DNA of 20,079 bases, taken from Clostridia bacterium (GTDB lineage: Bacteria > Bacillota > Clostridia > Oscillospirales > CAG-272). Positions 1 through 9,204 of the stretch are shown here, piece by piece. Position numbers and translations under genes: made by a program. Each line of letters starts with the position of its first letter. The stretch's first letter is position 1. The stretch covers positions 1 through 20,079 of the forward strand of contig CAADYN010000075.1 of the NCBI GenBank assembly GCA_900753285.1. The letters are read 5' to 3'. The notes below the pieces were generated by a model that worked only from the letters and a program-made list of their open reading frames with translations, did no database searches and was not told the DNA's origin.

Positions 1-1853
1 CTGCCGTAAAGAATGCTGCGGATTCTCTTGAAAAAGACGGACTTCTCACCTCATGCGAAGAGGAAGAATACCGCAACCACTACGCCGCAGAGAGCTATGG
101 AGACGCCGACACACCTGTGCAGAAGCCTGTCTTAAACGAAAAGCAGACGAAAGCGGCGGAGAAAATAATAGAGCTGTGCGACGGCGGAAAACCTGCGGCG
201 GCTCTGCTTCACGGAGTTACCGGCTCGGGCAAAACCTCTGTCATAATGGCGGCGATTGACCATGTGCTTGACAGCGGGCGCGGAGTTATCATGATGGTGC
301 CGGAGATTGCGCTTACTCCGCAGACTGTCGGCATATTCACTCGCAGATATGGCGGAGACATTGCGGTGATTCACTCTGGTCTGTCGGCGGGTGAGAGATA
401 CGACGCGTGGAGACGGATAAAGGACGGACTTGCGCGTGTAGTTGTCGGAACACGTTCTGCAGTATTCGCGCCGCTCTCGAATATCGGACTTATCGTAATC
501 GACGAGGAACACGAATACACCTACAAATCCGACACAAATCCAAAGTACAAGGCTCACGACATTGCGAGAAAACGCTGTGCCGACCATAACGCTGTCATGC
601 TGCTGTCCTCCGCAACTCCTTCAGTTACAAGCTACTATAAGGCGGAGAGCGGAGTTTATACTCTCATCGAGCTGACGGAAAGATACGGAAATATGCCGCT
701 TCCCGCCGTCGATATCGTAGACATGAGAGGGGAAGCTGCCGAGGGAAACATCTCTCCCGTAAGCTCGGTGCTTGAGAAGAGACTGCGCGAGGATAAGGCA
801 AACGGAAACCAGTCGATACTTTTCCTGAATCGGCGCGGGTACAACAATTACGTCTCGTGCCGCAGCTGCGGAAAAAGCATAAAATGCCCGAACTGCTCCG
901 TTACCCTTACATATCACGCGAAAAGTATGCATAAGCTTCCCGACGCGCAGGGTGAGGAATACGAAAAAAGCCGAAGAGAGGGCGGGTATCTCGTCTGCCA
1001 TATCTGCGGCTACAGGTGCTCCGTTCCCGAAAAATGCCCCGAATGCGGAAAGGATCACTTCCTCTTCATGGGATGCGGTACGCAGAAAGCCGAGGACGAC
1101 ATCGCGTCAATGTTCCCGGACCTCAGAATACTGCGCATGGACTACGACACTACGCAGGCGAAATTCTCCCATGAGGAAATTCTCGACAAATTCCGACGCG
1201 GACAGGCAGACGTGCTTCTCGGAACTCAGATGGTGACAAAGGGACATGACTTCCCGCGTGTCGCTACTGTAGGAGTGCTCAGCGCGGACAACTCTCTCGC
1301 TCTCGACGACTATAGAGCAGGGGAGAGAACCTTCGCTATGCTGACGCAGGTGATAGGTCGTGCCGGTCGCGGAAATGTCCCCGGCAAGGCGATAATCCAG
1401 ACGTACAATCCCGAAAGCGACGTCATTCTCCGAGCGGCTTCGCAGGACTACAAGAGTTTTTATAAAAGCGAGATAAGACTTAGAAAAGCGCTGTGCTTCC
1501 CGCCGTTCTGCGATATCGCGGTGATTACGCTGTCCTCCGCCGACGAGGGATATCTCAGAATGATGACAAATCTTATGTTCGACAGGATAAAGGAGCACAT
1601 ACGGGACGACTACCACGACATTCCGATGATGCTGTTCGGACCGTTTGAAGCGCCGCTGTACCGTGTTCAGAATATGTACCGTATGCGGTTTGTGATAAAG
1701 TGCCGCCTGAACAAGAGAATGCGCGAGTTTATCTCCGACCTTGTGTGCGAATTCTCACGTCTTTCCCCGAGCGGACTTGCGAAAAAGTTCCCGTCGGTCA
1801 AGTCAAACGCGAGAATAACCGTGACGGCTGACTTAAACCCCAGCACAGTATAA
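1..1853 (+). CDS. priA: Primosomal protein N' (PriA helicase), 5'-truncated by the window edge
   Basis: PriA is the 3'-to-5' superfamily 2 helicase that recognises stalled forks and reloads the replicative helicase. The reading frame is open from base 3 to the stop at 1851-1853 (616 codons). Full-length PriA is usually 730-820 residues, so roughly the N-terminal 150-200 residues lie before the window; an in-frame GTG at 117 is not the real start. Visible parts: the end of the winged-helix region (before about base 110), Walker A GVTGSGKT (213-236), the DEEHE Walker B box (about 501-515), eight zinc-ligand cysteines in four CxxC pairs (858-1046), and helicase motifs LLGTQMVTKGHDFP and QVIGRAGRG. 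A charged insertion of about 19 residues separates the second and third CxxC pairs. It lies 41 bp upstream of def, as in many Firmicutes. The assignment is very secure. Confidence 0.97.
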   Translation, partial: AVKNAADSLEKDGLLTSCEEEEYRNHYAAESYGDADTPVQKPVLNEKQTKAAEKIIELCDGGKPAAALLHGVTGSGKTSVIMAAIDHVLDSGRGVIMMVPEIALTPQTVGIFTRRYGGDIAVIHSGLSAGERYDAWRRIKDGLARVVVGTRSAVFAPLSNIGLIVIDEEHEYTYKSDTNPKYKAHDIARKRCADHNAVMLLSSATPSVTSYYKAESGVYTLIELTERYGNMPLPAVDIVDMRGEAAEGNISPVSSVLEKRLREDKANGNQSILFLNRRGYNNYVSCRSCGKSIKCPNCSVTLTYHAKSMHKLPDAQGEEYEKSRREGGYLVCHICGYRCSVPEKCPECGKDHFLFMGCGTQKAEDDIASMFPDLRILRMDYDTTQAKFSHEEILDKFRRGQADVLLGTQMVTKGHDFPRVATVGVLSADNSLALDDYRAGERTFAMLTQVIGRAGRGNVPGKAIIQTYNPESDVILRAASQDYKSFYKSEIRLRKALCFPPFCDIAVITLSSADEGYLRMMTNLMFDRIKEHIRDDYHDIPMMLFGPFEAPLYRVQNMYRMRFVIKCRLNKRMREFISDLVCEFSRLSPSGLAKKFPSVKSNARITVTADLNPSTV

Positions 1854-1894
1854 AAAAGAGAAAATAATACAATTATATAAACAGAGGTATAATA

Positions 1895-2377
1895 ATGGCA
1901 ATACTTAATATAGTAAAAGAAGGCGACGATACACTGCGCAAGGTGTGCCGTCCCGTGACAGAGATAACACCGAGGATAATAAGACTTCTCGACGACATGA
2001 AGGAAACTCTCGAAGACGCGAACGGAGCCGGACTTGCTGCCCCTCAGGTGGGAATTCTGCGCCGAATCTGCGTAGTTGACACAGGCGAAGAGGTGCTTGA
2101 ACTTATAAATCCCAAGATAATCTACGAAAACGGCGAACAGGAAGCGGTGGAAGGCTGTCTTTCAATTCCCGACGTATGGGGATACACTCACCGTCCGGCT
2201 AAGGTCATAGTGAAGGCAATGAACCGCAAGGGTGAAGAATTCACTGCCGAAGGAGAAGGCGTTGTTGCGCGCTGTTTCTGCCATGAGATAGACCATCTTG
2301 ACGGAAAGCTGTTCACTGACAAAGCGGTACACATCTTAACTCCCGACGAAGTGGACGAGATGATGGGCGACAGATAA
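1895..2377 (+). CDS. def: Peptide deformylase
   Basis: This enzyme removes the formyl group from the initiator N-formyl-methionine of nascent proteins at the ribosome. All three family motifs are present: GAGLAAPQ (residues 44-51), EGCLS (86-90, metal-ligand Cys88) and HEIDH (130-134, two His ligands and the catalytic Glu131). At 160 residues it has the usual length. The ATG at 1895 has AGAGG at 1883-1887, a 7-base spacing. It lies just upstream of fmt, the gene whose product adds the formyl group, a widespread pairing. The gap from priA is 41 bp, AT-rich, with no clear terminator, so co-transcription is likely. Confidence 0.97.
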   Translation: MAILNIVKEGDDTLRKVCRPVTEITPRIIRLLDDMKETLEDANGAGLAAPQVGILRRICVVDTGEEVLELINPKIIYENGEQEAVEGCLSIPDVWGYTHRPAKVIVKAMNRKGEEFTAEGEGVVARCFCHEIDHLDGKLFTDKAVHILTPDEVDEMMGDR

Positions 2378-2390
2378 CGGAGGAAATATA

Positions 2391-3338
2391 TTGAAGATTT
2401 TGTTCATGGGAACTCCCGACCTTGCCGCAGTCTGCCTTGAAGCTGTTTACAATAAGGCGGACGTGGAGGTAGTCGGAGTTCTTACTCAGCCCGACAAGCC
2501 AAAGGGACGCGGTATGAAGCTCGTTCCGCCGCCGGTTAAGGTTTTCGCAGAGGAGCACGGAATTCCCGTATATCAGCCGCAGACCCTAAAAAACGGCACG
2601 TTTGAGGATGAGCTGAAAAAACTCGACCCCGACATGATAATTGTAGCGGCATACGGAAAGATACTCCCGAAATATGTGCTCGACTACCCGAAATACGGAT
2701 GCGTCAACGCTCACGGCTCGATTCTCCCGAAGTACAGAGGAGCTTCACCGATACAGCGCGCGATAATCGACGGAGAAAAAGTTACGGGAATCACTGCTAT
2801 GTACATGGCGGAAGGACTTGACACGGGAGATATTATAAAGATATACCCCTGCGATATTACACCCGACGACGATTTCGGCTCTCTCCACGATAAGCTGGCA
2901 AACCTCGCGGGTGAGGCAATGTGCGACGTGATAGACATGACCGAAAGCGGCACTATCACAAGAACAAAGCAGGACGACGAAAAATCCTCATATGCCGCGA
3001 AGATAGAGAAGGAAGATACAGTCATAGACTTCACGAAGAACGCCGAGGATATAGTAAACCTTGTGCGCGGACTGTCTCCGGCTCCACTTGCAGTGACACG
3101 AACCCCCGACGGAAAGCTCTTAAAGCTGACACACGCGCGTCTGTCCGACATGGCAAAAACGGATAACGCGGGAGAGGTCGCAGCTCTTTCGGACAAGGGA
3201 GAAGGCGAGATAGTTCTGTCGTGCGGAAACGGCTGTATATCGGTGACAGGCGTAGTTCCCGAGGGAAAGAAACCTATGAAAAGCGCGGACTATATAAGAG
3301 GCAGACGTATTTCTGTGGGAGATATTTTAAAATACTGA
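2391..3338 (+). CDS. fmt: Methionyl-tRNA formyltransferase
   Basis: Fmt transfers a formyl group from 10-formyl-tetrahydrofolate to Met-tRNA(fMet) for translation initiation. The N-terminal catalytic domain (about residues 1-200) has the formyltransferase triad at Asn106, His108 and Asp144, and the family signature ILPKYRGASPIQ (111-122). The C-terminal OB-like tRNA-binding domain follows to residue 315, a normal total length. The start is TTG at 2391: GGAGGA at 2379-2384 is ideally spaced (6 bases), and the conserved KILFMGTPD strand begins at once, so the ATG at codon 6 would be too late. It begins 13 bp after def and ends 12 bp before the metallopeptidase gene, consistent with an operon. 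Confidence 0.97.
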   Translation: MKILFMGTPDLAAVCLEAVYNKADVEVVGVLTQPDKPKGRGMKLVPPPVKVFAEEHGIPVYQPQTLKNGTFEDELKKLDPDMIIVAAYGKILPKYVLDYPKYGCVNAHGSILPKYRGASPIQRAIIDGEKVTGITAMYMAEGLDTGDIIKIYPCDITPDDDFGSLHDKLANLAGEAMCDVIDMTESGTITRTKQDDEKSSYAAKIEKEDTVIDFTKNAEDIVNLVRGLSPAPLAVTRTPDGKLLKLTHARLSDMAKTDNAGEVAALSDKGEGEIVLSCGNGCISVTGVVPEGKKPMKSADYIRGRRISVGDILKY

Positions 3339-3350
3339 CAGGAGGATAAT

Positions 3351-4052
3351 ATGCCCGGATATTACTACGGTATAGATTACTCGTATATCGTGTTCGTGCT
3401 GCCCGCCTTGATTTTCGCATTGTGGGCGCAGTTCAACGTAAAAACAACCTTCGCGAAGTATTCCCGCGTCAGCTCCGACAAAGGAATGACAGGCTGCGAC
3501 GCGGCAAGGCTTATACTCGACAGAAACGGACTCGGCTATGTCAGAATAGAGCAGGTAGCCGGAGACTTGACGGACCACTATGACCCGAAAGCCAACGTGA
3601 TAAGGCTGTCCCAATCTGTCTACGGAGCGCAGACTGCTGCGGCGGTTGGAGTTGCGGCACATGAAGCGGGACACGCTGTACAGTACGCGCAGAATTATAC
3701 CCCTGTGAAGGTGCGCTCCGCTATAATTCCCGTTACAAATCTCGCGTCTACGGCGGCATTCCCCATTTTCCTGCTCGGAATCGTGTTCTCTTTCTCTACG
3801 CTTGCTTACATCGGGGTGATACTCTTCGGCGCATCGGTAGTGTTTCAGCTCGTTACGCTTCCCGTTGAGTTTAACGCAAGCTCCAGAGCAGTGAAGGCTC
3901 TCGCGGATTCAGGCATGAGCGAGGACGGAGTAAAGGCTGCACGAAAAGTATTGACTGCCGCAGCTCTCACATATGTTGCGGCTCTTGCTTCGGCGATAGG
4001 AAACTTCCTCAGACTTCTTTCAATAGCAAAACGGAACGACAGAAACAGATGA
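3351..4052 (+). CDS. Membrane zinc metallopeptidase, YugP (Zn_peptidase_2) family
   Basis: The 233-residue protein has an N-terminal hydrophobic segment (about residues 11-29), a HEAGH zinc-binding motif (104-108, catalytic Glu105), and downstream hydrophobic segments at about 125-147, 152-172 and 203-222. The conserved stretch VEFNASSRA (172-180) supplies a likely third zinc ligand, Glu173. This matches the YugP-like putative neutral membrane zinc metallopeptidase family, whose substrates are largely unknown. It is commonly found between fmt and rsmB in Clostridia, so its place here is typical. AGGAGG lies directly upstream (about 3340-3345). The stop overlaps the rsmB start in an ATGA arrangement, which suggests translational coupling. 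The family assignment is secure; its role in the cell is not established from this sequence. Confidence 0.92.
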   Translation: MPGYYYGIDYSYIVFVLPALIFALWAQFNVKTTFAKYSRVSSDKGMTGCDAARLILDRNGLGYVRIEQVAGDLTDHYDPKANVIRLSQSVYGAQTAAAVGVAAHEAGHAVQYAQNYTPVKVRSAIIPVTNLASTAAFPIFLLGIVFSFSTLAYIGVILFGASVVFQLVTLPVEFNASSRAVKALADSGMSEDGVKAARKVLTAAALTYVAALASAIGNFLRLLSIAKRNDRNR

Positions 4053-5323
4053 CAGAAAAAAACAAAACAAATCCAAGACGCGCCGCCTTCGATTCACTCA
4101 GAAAAATCGAGGAAAGCGGCAGATATTCCAACCTTGAGATAGACTCCACCCTCGAAAAATCCGAAATGAGCCAAGCCGACCGCGGACTGTACACGCGCCT
4201 TGTCTACGGAGTTACGGAAAGACGGCTCACGCTCGACTATATCATATCGCAGTATTCGAGGATGAGCGCGGACAAACTCGACCATGACGTGCTGACTGCT
4301 TTGCGGCTCGGCGTGTATCAGATGATGTTCATGGACAGAATTCCCGACCATTCTGCGGTAAACGAATCCGTGGAGCTTGTGTCGAGGGCTAAAAGCGGGT
4401 ATGTCAACGCGGTGCTTCGCTCATTCATAAGAGGCGGCAAAAAGTACACGCTCCCCGAAGATGAAGAAGAACGGCTTGAAGTGCAGTATTCCGTGCCGCG
4501 CGAGATTTGCAGAATATACAAAAAAGCCTGCCCTGATGATATCGACGCACTGCTTGAAGCCATGAACCGTGAGCCGCATATCGCACTGAGACTGAATCGG
4601 CTGAAAAATCCTAAATTGCCCGAGGGATGCACCGAATCCGTCATAGCGCGCGACGTTGTCCTCACCGACTGCATGAGCGACGAGATACGCGAGGGAATAG
4701 CGGACGGCAGATGGTTCGTGCAGGATGAAGCGTCACGGATAACGTCTCTCGCGCTCGGAGCAAAGCCGTGGGAGACGGTAATAGATACCTGCTCGTGTCC
4801 CGGCGGAAAGAGCTTTTCGATGGCTATTGATATGGCGGACGATGGCGCGGTGTATTCATTTGATTTGCATAAAAATAAGCTCTCTCTCGTAGATAAAGGC
4901 GCGGAAAGGCTCGGCATTCATATAATAAGGACAGAAGCGAGAGACGCGAGAAAACCGAAGGATGAGCTTATCGGACAGGCTGACAGAGTGCTTTGCGACG
5001 CGCCGTGCTCTGGTCTCGGAGTTATCGCAAAGAAGCCGGAGATACGGTATAAAAACATAAAAGATATCGAAAATCTGCCGAAAATACAGCTTGACGTGCT
5101 GAAAGGAGCGGCGGAGTATGTTCGGGTAGGCGGCGTGATAGTTTATTCCACCTGCACGCTGAATCCCGACGAAAACGAGGGCGTGGTAAAGGCGTTCCTC
5201 GACTCAAACGACAGCTTTAAGCTTGAAGAAAACGAATACTTATGCGGCGGTATGCGTACATTCCTCCCACACAGGGACGGATGCGACGGATTCTTTGCCG
5301 CGAGAATGATTAGAATAAAATGA
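4049..5323 (+). CDS. rsmB: 16S rRNA (cytosine-967-C5)-methyltransferase
   Basis: RsmB methylates C967 of 16S rRNA using S-adenosylmethionine. The protein has 424 residues: an N-terminal NusB-like RNA-binding domain (about 8-130) followed by a Rossmann methyltransferase domain. Signature elements are PGGKS (251-255, SAM binding), DAPCSG (317-322, with Cys320) and STCT (368-371, with Cys369); two cysteines in these motifs are the catalytic pair of the RsmB/NSUN family. The ATG lies inside the ATGA shared with the metallopeptidase stop, and the gene ends in another ATGA shared with rlmN, so translation is probably coupled across the three genes. Length and motifs are complete. Confidence 0.96.
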   Translation: MTEKNKTNPRRAAFDSLRKIEESGRYSNLEIDSTLEKSEMSQADRGLYTRLVYGVTERRLTLDYIISQYSRMSADKLDHDVLTALRLGVYQMMFMDRIPDHSAVNESVELVSRAKSGYVNAVLRSFIRGGKKYTLPEDEEERLEVQYSVPREICRIYKKACPDDIDALLEAMNREPHIALRLNRLKNPKLPEGCTESVIARDVVLTDCMSDEIREGIADGRWFVQDEASRITSLALGAKPWETVIDTCSCPGGKSFSMAIDMADDGAVYSFDLHKNKLSLVDKGAERLGIHIIRTEARDARKPKDELIGQADRVLCDAPCSGLGVIAKKPEIRYKNIKDIENLPKIQLDVLKGAAEYVRVGGVIVYSTCTLNPDENEGVVKAFLDSNDSFKLEENEYLCGGMRTFLPHRDGCDGFFAARMIRIK

Positions 5324-6414
5324 CTGAAACAGAAAAAAAGCCGGACATAATGTCAATGACGAAGGAAGAGCTTGTTCCCGTCGTTGAAGCGCTCGGTGAG
5401 AAAAAATTCCGTGCGGCGCAGCTTTTCACATGGATGTCGCGCGGGGAAGAGATAGACGGGATGAACAATCTCTCGAAATCCTTCCGCGAAAAGCTGAAAA
5501 ACGAATGTGAATACAGGCTTCCGAAAATCGTCGAAAAATATGTCTCGGCAATTGACGGAACTGTGAAATATCTCTTTTCGCTGATTGACGGCGAGTGCGT
5601 GGAGTCCGTATTCATGCATTACGAGCACGGAACAAGCCTTTGCGTCTCTTCTCAGGCAGGCTGTGCGATGGGATGCAAGTTCTGCGCGTCTACACTGAAC
5701 GGAAGAGTGCGCAATCTGACCCCATCGGAGATACTCGGGCAGGTCGCGGCTGTAACACACGATACGGGAGAGAGAGTTGACGGCATCGTTATGATGGGAA
5801 TCGGAGAGCCGCTCGACAACTACGACAACGTGATAAAATTCCTTCACCTCGTGTCTGACCCGGACGGACTGGGCATAGGACTGAGACATATCTCCTTGTC
5901 CACCTGCGGACTTGCACCGAGAGTGAAAAGGCTCGCCGATGAAGGACTTCCCGTTACGCTGTCCGTTTCTCTTCACGCCTCCGACGACGAAACAAGAAGC
6001 GCGCTCATGCCGGTGAACAAGAGATACAACATATCGGAGCTGATGGAAGCGTGCCGCTATTATTTTGCGAAAACCGGACGCAGAGTTTCGTTTGAGTATA
6101 CTCTCATCTCCGGCAAAAACGACACCGCACATGACGCAGACAGGCTTGCCTCAGTCATAAAAAACGGAATGCGCGCACCGTCTCACGTCAATCTCATCAT
6201 GCTCAACGAGGTAAGCGAAACAGGACTTAAAACTCCGGGACGTGAGAGAGCGAGAGCCTTCGCGGATGAACTCACGAAAAAAGGAGTCAACGCAACGATA
6301 CGCCGCCGTCTGGGTTCCGACATAAACGCGTCGTGCGGACAGCTCAGACTTAGAAAACTGCGTGAAAACGGCGGAAATACCGTGGAAAAAACTACCGAAA
6401 ACACCGAAATTTAA
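5320..6414 (+). CDS. rlmN: Dual-specificity 23S rRNA/tRNA adenine-C2 methyltransferase, radical SAM
   Basis: RlmN makes 2-methyladenosine at A2503 of 23S rRNA and at A37 of some tRNAs by radical SAM chemistry. The 4Fe-4S motif CxxxCxxC is at Cys115, Cys119 and Cys122. GIGEPLDNYDN (160-170) is the SAM-contact region, and the C-terminal SCGQL element carries Cys339, which corresponds to the mechanistic cysteine of the family. At 364 residues it has normal length. The start overlaps the rsmB stop by 4 bp. It is probably the last gene of the priA-rlmN unit, because an AT-rich gap of 105 bp follows. The call is RlmN rather than Cfr, given this housekeeping context; Cfr resistance paralogues are rarely found in it. 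Confidence 0.96.
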   Translation: MTETEKKPDIMSMTKEELVPVVEALGEKKFRAAQLFTWMSRGEEIDGMNNLSKSFREKLKNECEYRLPKIVEKYVSAIDGTVKYLFSLIDGECVESVFMHYEHGTSLCVSSQAGCAMGCKFCASTLNGRVRNLTPSEILGQVAAVTHDTGERVDGIVMMGIGEPLDNYDNVIKFLHLVSDPDGLGIGLRHISLSTCGLAPRVKRLADEGLPVTLSVSLHASDDETRSALMPVNKRYNISELMEACRYYFAKTGRRVSFEYTLISGKNDTAHDADRLASVIKNGMRAPSHVNLIMLNEVSETGLKTPGRERARAFADELTKKGVNATIRRRLGSDINASCGQLRLRKLRENGGNTVEKTTENTEI

Positions 6415-6519
6415 TAAATATAGTAGAATAATTTATATTTTTATATTATAATAATATGAAGTTAAAAATTATAGGTCGGACAGCACTTACCCCACATTTC
6501 ATAAGGCAGGGAGAAAATC
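6415..6519 (+). promoter_or_regulatory. AT-rich gap with possible promoter for stp-prkC-rsgA-thiN-spoVM
   Basis: The 105-bp gap is much more AT-rich than the flanking genes. It holds a consensus -10-like TATAAT at 6447-6452 within a run of A/T repeats. At the expected distance upstream I see only TAGAAT (6424-6429), a poor -35, so the promoter call is tentative. The stp ribosome-binding site AGGGAG lies at 6508-6513, 6 bases before its ATG. I see no convincing rho-independent terminator for rlmN and no recognisable riboswitch, so read-through from the upstream operon is also possible. Confidence 0.4.
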
Positions 6520-7275
6520 ATGTTATTTTACGGTAAGACAGATGTAGGCAGAAGACGTGCCGTTAATCAGGACAACTTTATAATAAAGAAATATTCACCC
6601 GACGTGCTGCTTGCCGTAGTGTGCGACGGTATGGGCGGTGCGAACGGGGGAAACGTAGCCTCCGCACTTGCCGCCGAAACCTTTGCCGCACGTGTAGATG
6701 AATACGAGAAAAAGCACAAGGAATTCTTCGGAATGAGCGAGGAGGATATTCTCGACCTTCTCTCCGACGCCGCAACGGAAGCCAACCGCGCAGTGTACAG
6801 ACGTGCCTCGGGAGACATTTCTCTTTCGGGAATGGGTACTACGCTTGTCGGATGCATAATCTCGGGCGAGCACGCGTATGTGGTGAATGTTGGAGACAGC
6901 AGACTTTATGTGGTAAACGGAGACAAGATAACTCAGGTCACTCACGACCACTCATATGTTCAGTACTTCATAGATCAAGGAAAGATGACAGTCGAGGAAG
7001 CGAAAAAGTCGCGGAACAAAAACCTTATCACACGCGCTGTCGGAATCGAGAAAACAGTCGGTGCGGATCTTTTCAGCCACGATATGCCTACGGGAAGCTG
7101 CGCGGTACTCTGCTCCGACGGACTCTCGAATCTTGTCGACCCGGATGAGATAAGCGGCATTGTCGGAAATATAAGAAGCTCCGATGACATAGAAAAGGCG
7201 TGCAGTGAGCTTATAGACGAGGCAAACAGGCGCGGCGGAAACGACAATATTACGGCAGTCCTCTTGTCTGTTTGA
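6520..7275 (+). CDS. stp: PP2C-family Ser/Thr protein phosphatase (Stp/PrpC)
   Basis: This metal-dependent phosphatase reverses phosphorylation by the PASTA kinase encoded next to it. The 251-residue single-domain protein shows the bacterial PP2C motifs in order: VNQDN with Asp18, VCDGMGG with Asp36 and Gly37, GMGTTLVG (104-111), VGDSRLY (124-130), THDHS (141-145), CSDGLSNLV with Asp200, and GGNDNIT with Asp242; the aspartates bind the two to three Mn/Mg ions. The ATG at 6520 has AGGGAG 6 bases upstream. It is followed after 18 bp by prkC, the standard phosphatase-kinase pair of Firmicutes. B. subtilis calls it prpC. Confidence 0.96.
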   Translation: MLFYGKTDVGRRRAVNQDNFIIKKYSPDVLLAVVCDGMGGANGGNVASALAAETFAARVDEYEKKHKEFFGMSEEDILDLLSDAATEANRAVYRRASGDISLSGMGTTLVGCIISGEHAYVVNVGDSRLYVVNGDKITQVTHDHSYVQYFIDQGKMTVEEAKKSRNKNLITRAVGIEKTVGADLFSHDMPTGSCAVLCSDGLSNLVDPDEISGIVGNIRSSDDIEKACSELIDEANRRGGNDNITAVLLSV

Positions 7276-7293
7276 TTTCGGAGAGCTCACATT

Positions 7294-9204
7294 ATGATGG
7301 AATTATATGAAAAATACGTCGGACTTGTTTTCGATAACCGTTATCGGATAGAGCGCGTCATCGGAATCGGCGGTATGGCAATAGTTTTTAAAGCTACCGA
7401 CCTTCTTATGCGGAGAGTTGTCGCGGTAAAGATACTCAAGGATGAGATTTCCGAGGATGAGCAGAGCGTTAAAAGGTTTGAAAACGAGTCGCGCGCTGTT
7501 TCCATGCTTTCGCACCAGAATATAGTGAACGTCTATGACGTCTCGACAAGGGAAAACATCAAGTATATCGTCATGGAGTTTGTCGAGGGCATCACGCTCA
7601 AAAACTACATGGAGCACAGAGAGGTTTTAAATCTCCGTGAGATAATCAGCTACACGACACAGATACTCCGCGCACTCGACCATGCTCACAAAAAGGGAAT
7701 AATCCACCGTGACATAAAGCCGCAGAACATCATGCTTCTGAAAAACGGCGTAATAAAGGTCATGGATTTCGGCATAGCAAAGCTCCCGAACGCGGAGACG
7801 ATTACAATGACCGACAAGGCTATCGGAACGGTGTACTATATCAGTCCCGAGCAGGTCACGGGCGGTGAGATAGACGCGAGAAGCGACCTTTACTCCCTCG
7901 GCGTAATGATGTATGAGATGGCGACGGGCTCGCTTCCTTTCACAGCGGAAACACCGGTGTCGGTTGCTCTCATGCAGGTGAACGATACGCCCACTCCGCC
8001 GAGAGAGATTAACCCGCACATTCCCCTCGGACTTGAACAGATTATTCTGCGCGCTATGGAAAAATCCCCCGACGAGAGATACCAGAGCGCGGAAGAAATG
8101 CTCGGTCAGCTCTTAAAGCTGAGAGAAAACCCGAAAATCATATTTAAAGAAAACAAAAACTCAAAGAACGCAAAGGCAAAGCAGGCGAAAAGCGACGGCG
8201 CACCTAAGCCTAAAACAAGCCGTTCAATGTTCCCGATAATCATGGGAGTAACGCTGGCGTTCATAGTCACCGCGGGAATATCCGGCTATTACCTTGTCGA
8301 TAAGCTGTTCATAAACGGCACTGCCAACAGCTATATCGAGATCCCGGTTGAGACATTCGCAGACGGTTACTACTCCACCGAGCTTGAGGATTGGTTCGCA
8401 AAGAGTGAGAGATACACCCTCGCCGATGTGATATACGAATACAGCCCGACAGTCGAAAAAGGCAAGATAATATCGCAGGAGCCGGGTGCAAACGAAGTGA
8501 AAAAGATTCTCCCCGGCAAGCAGAAGTGCGAGATAACGCTCACGGTCAGTCTCGGAGAAAAAACGATAAAGCTTGAAGACTACACCGCGATAGACTACCG
8601 TACAGTGGAAGCCGCTCTCCGTAAGGAAGGACTGAAGGTGTCGCTTGAATATACTCCGAGCGATGTGTATGAGGTAGGTCATGTGGTAAAGACCGAACCG
8701 GCTGCCGGAACCGTAGTAGCCGAAGGAGAGAGCGTAACCATTTATATAAGCCAAGGCGTTGATGTTGTGAAGACGATGGTCCCGAATTTCGTAGGACTCA
8801 GCGAAGCGCAGACTCTCATACGTCTTATGGAATACGACCTTACCGTCGGCGATGTAACATATGTAAAATCCGATATGACAGCCGGATCTGTGGTTGAGCA
8901 GAGCGTTACGGCATGGCTTGAAGTTCCGCAGTATTCATCCGTTGACTTCAAGGTGAGCGGCGGCGCGTCATATTCCGGAAACGGTAAAACTCTGCCGAGC
9001 GTATCCGACATGAACTCCGCTCCCGAGACAACTCCCGCAGAAACCAAGCCGACTCATGATGAAACCGATAACAGCTCCGGAGACGACAATTACTATGAGG
9101 AAACCGAAACAGCTCCTTCAGACAACGAGGACGACTGGTTTCAGAACGACAACTCGGGACTTGTTTCAAGCGGCGGCGGAAATCTTTTCAAAGGCTCTGA
9201 ATGA
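7294..9204 (+). CDS. prkC: Membrane Ser/Thr protein kinase with PASTA domains (PrkC/StkP/PknB family)
   Basis: This receptor-type kinase senses peptidoglycan or lipid II fragments outside the cell and phosphorylates cytoplasmic proteins controlling cell-wall growth and, in Bacillus, spore germination. The kinase domain (about 17-275) has the glycine loop GIGGMA (24-29), Lys46, HRD (138-140), DFG (158-160) and a Thr-rich activation loop (169-173) before GTVYYISPEQ. A basic juxtamembrane stretch (about 284-309) precedes one transmembrane helix (about 313-335). Outside are three PASTA repeats (about 348-420, 421-488 and 494-555; the first is the most divergent) and then a tail of about 80 residues rich in Thr, Ser, Glu, Asp and Asn. 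GGAG lies 10 bases upstream of the ATG. The stop overlaps the rsgA start. Confidence 0.96.
   Translation: MMELYEKYVGLVFDNRYRIERVIGIGGMAIVFKATDLLMRRVVAVKILKDEISEDEQSVKRFENESRAVSMLSHQNIVNVYDVSTRENIKYIVMEFVEGITLKNYMEHREVLNLREIISYTTQILRALDHAHKKGIIHRDIKPQNIMLLKNGVIKVMDFGIAKLPNAETITMTDKAIGTVYYISPEQVTGGEIDARSDLYSLGVMMYEMATGSLPFTAETPVSVALMQVNDTPTPPREINPHIPLGLEQIILRAMEKSPDERYQSAEEMLGQLLKLRENPKIIFKENKNSKNAKAKQAKSDGAPKPKTSRSMFPIIMGVTLAFIVTAGISGYYLVDKLFINGTANSYIEIPVETFADGYYSTELEDWFAKSERYTLADVIYEYSPTVEKGKIISQEPGANEVKKILPGKQKCEITLTVSLGEKTIKLEDYTAIDYRTVEAALRKEGLKVSLEYTPSDVYEVGHVVKTEPAAGTVVAEGESVTIYISQGVDVVKTMVPNFVGLSEAQTLIRLMEYDLTVGDVTYVKSDMTAGSVVEQSVTAWLEVPQYSSVDFKVSGGASYSGNGKTLPSVSDMNSAPETTPAETKPTHDETDNSSGDDNYYEETETAPSDNEDDWFQNDNSGLVSSGGGNLFKGSE

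Noticed and set aside
117..119. GTG at 117 as the start of priA
   Set aside because: The frame is open upstream to the window edge and encodes the end of the PriA winged-helix region, so the gene is truncated by the window.
6415..6519. A riboswitch or small RNA in the gap before stp
   Set aside because: The gap is short and mostly A/T, with no conserved core or stable multi-stem structure I can recognise.
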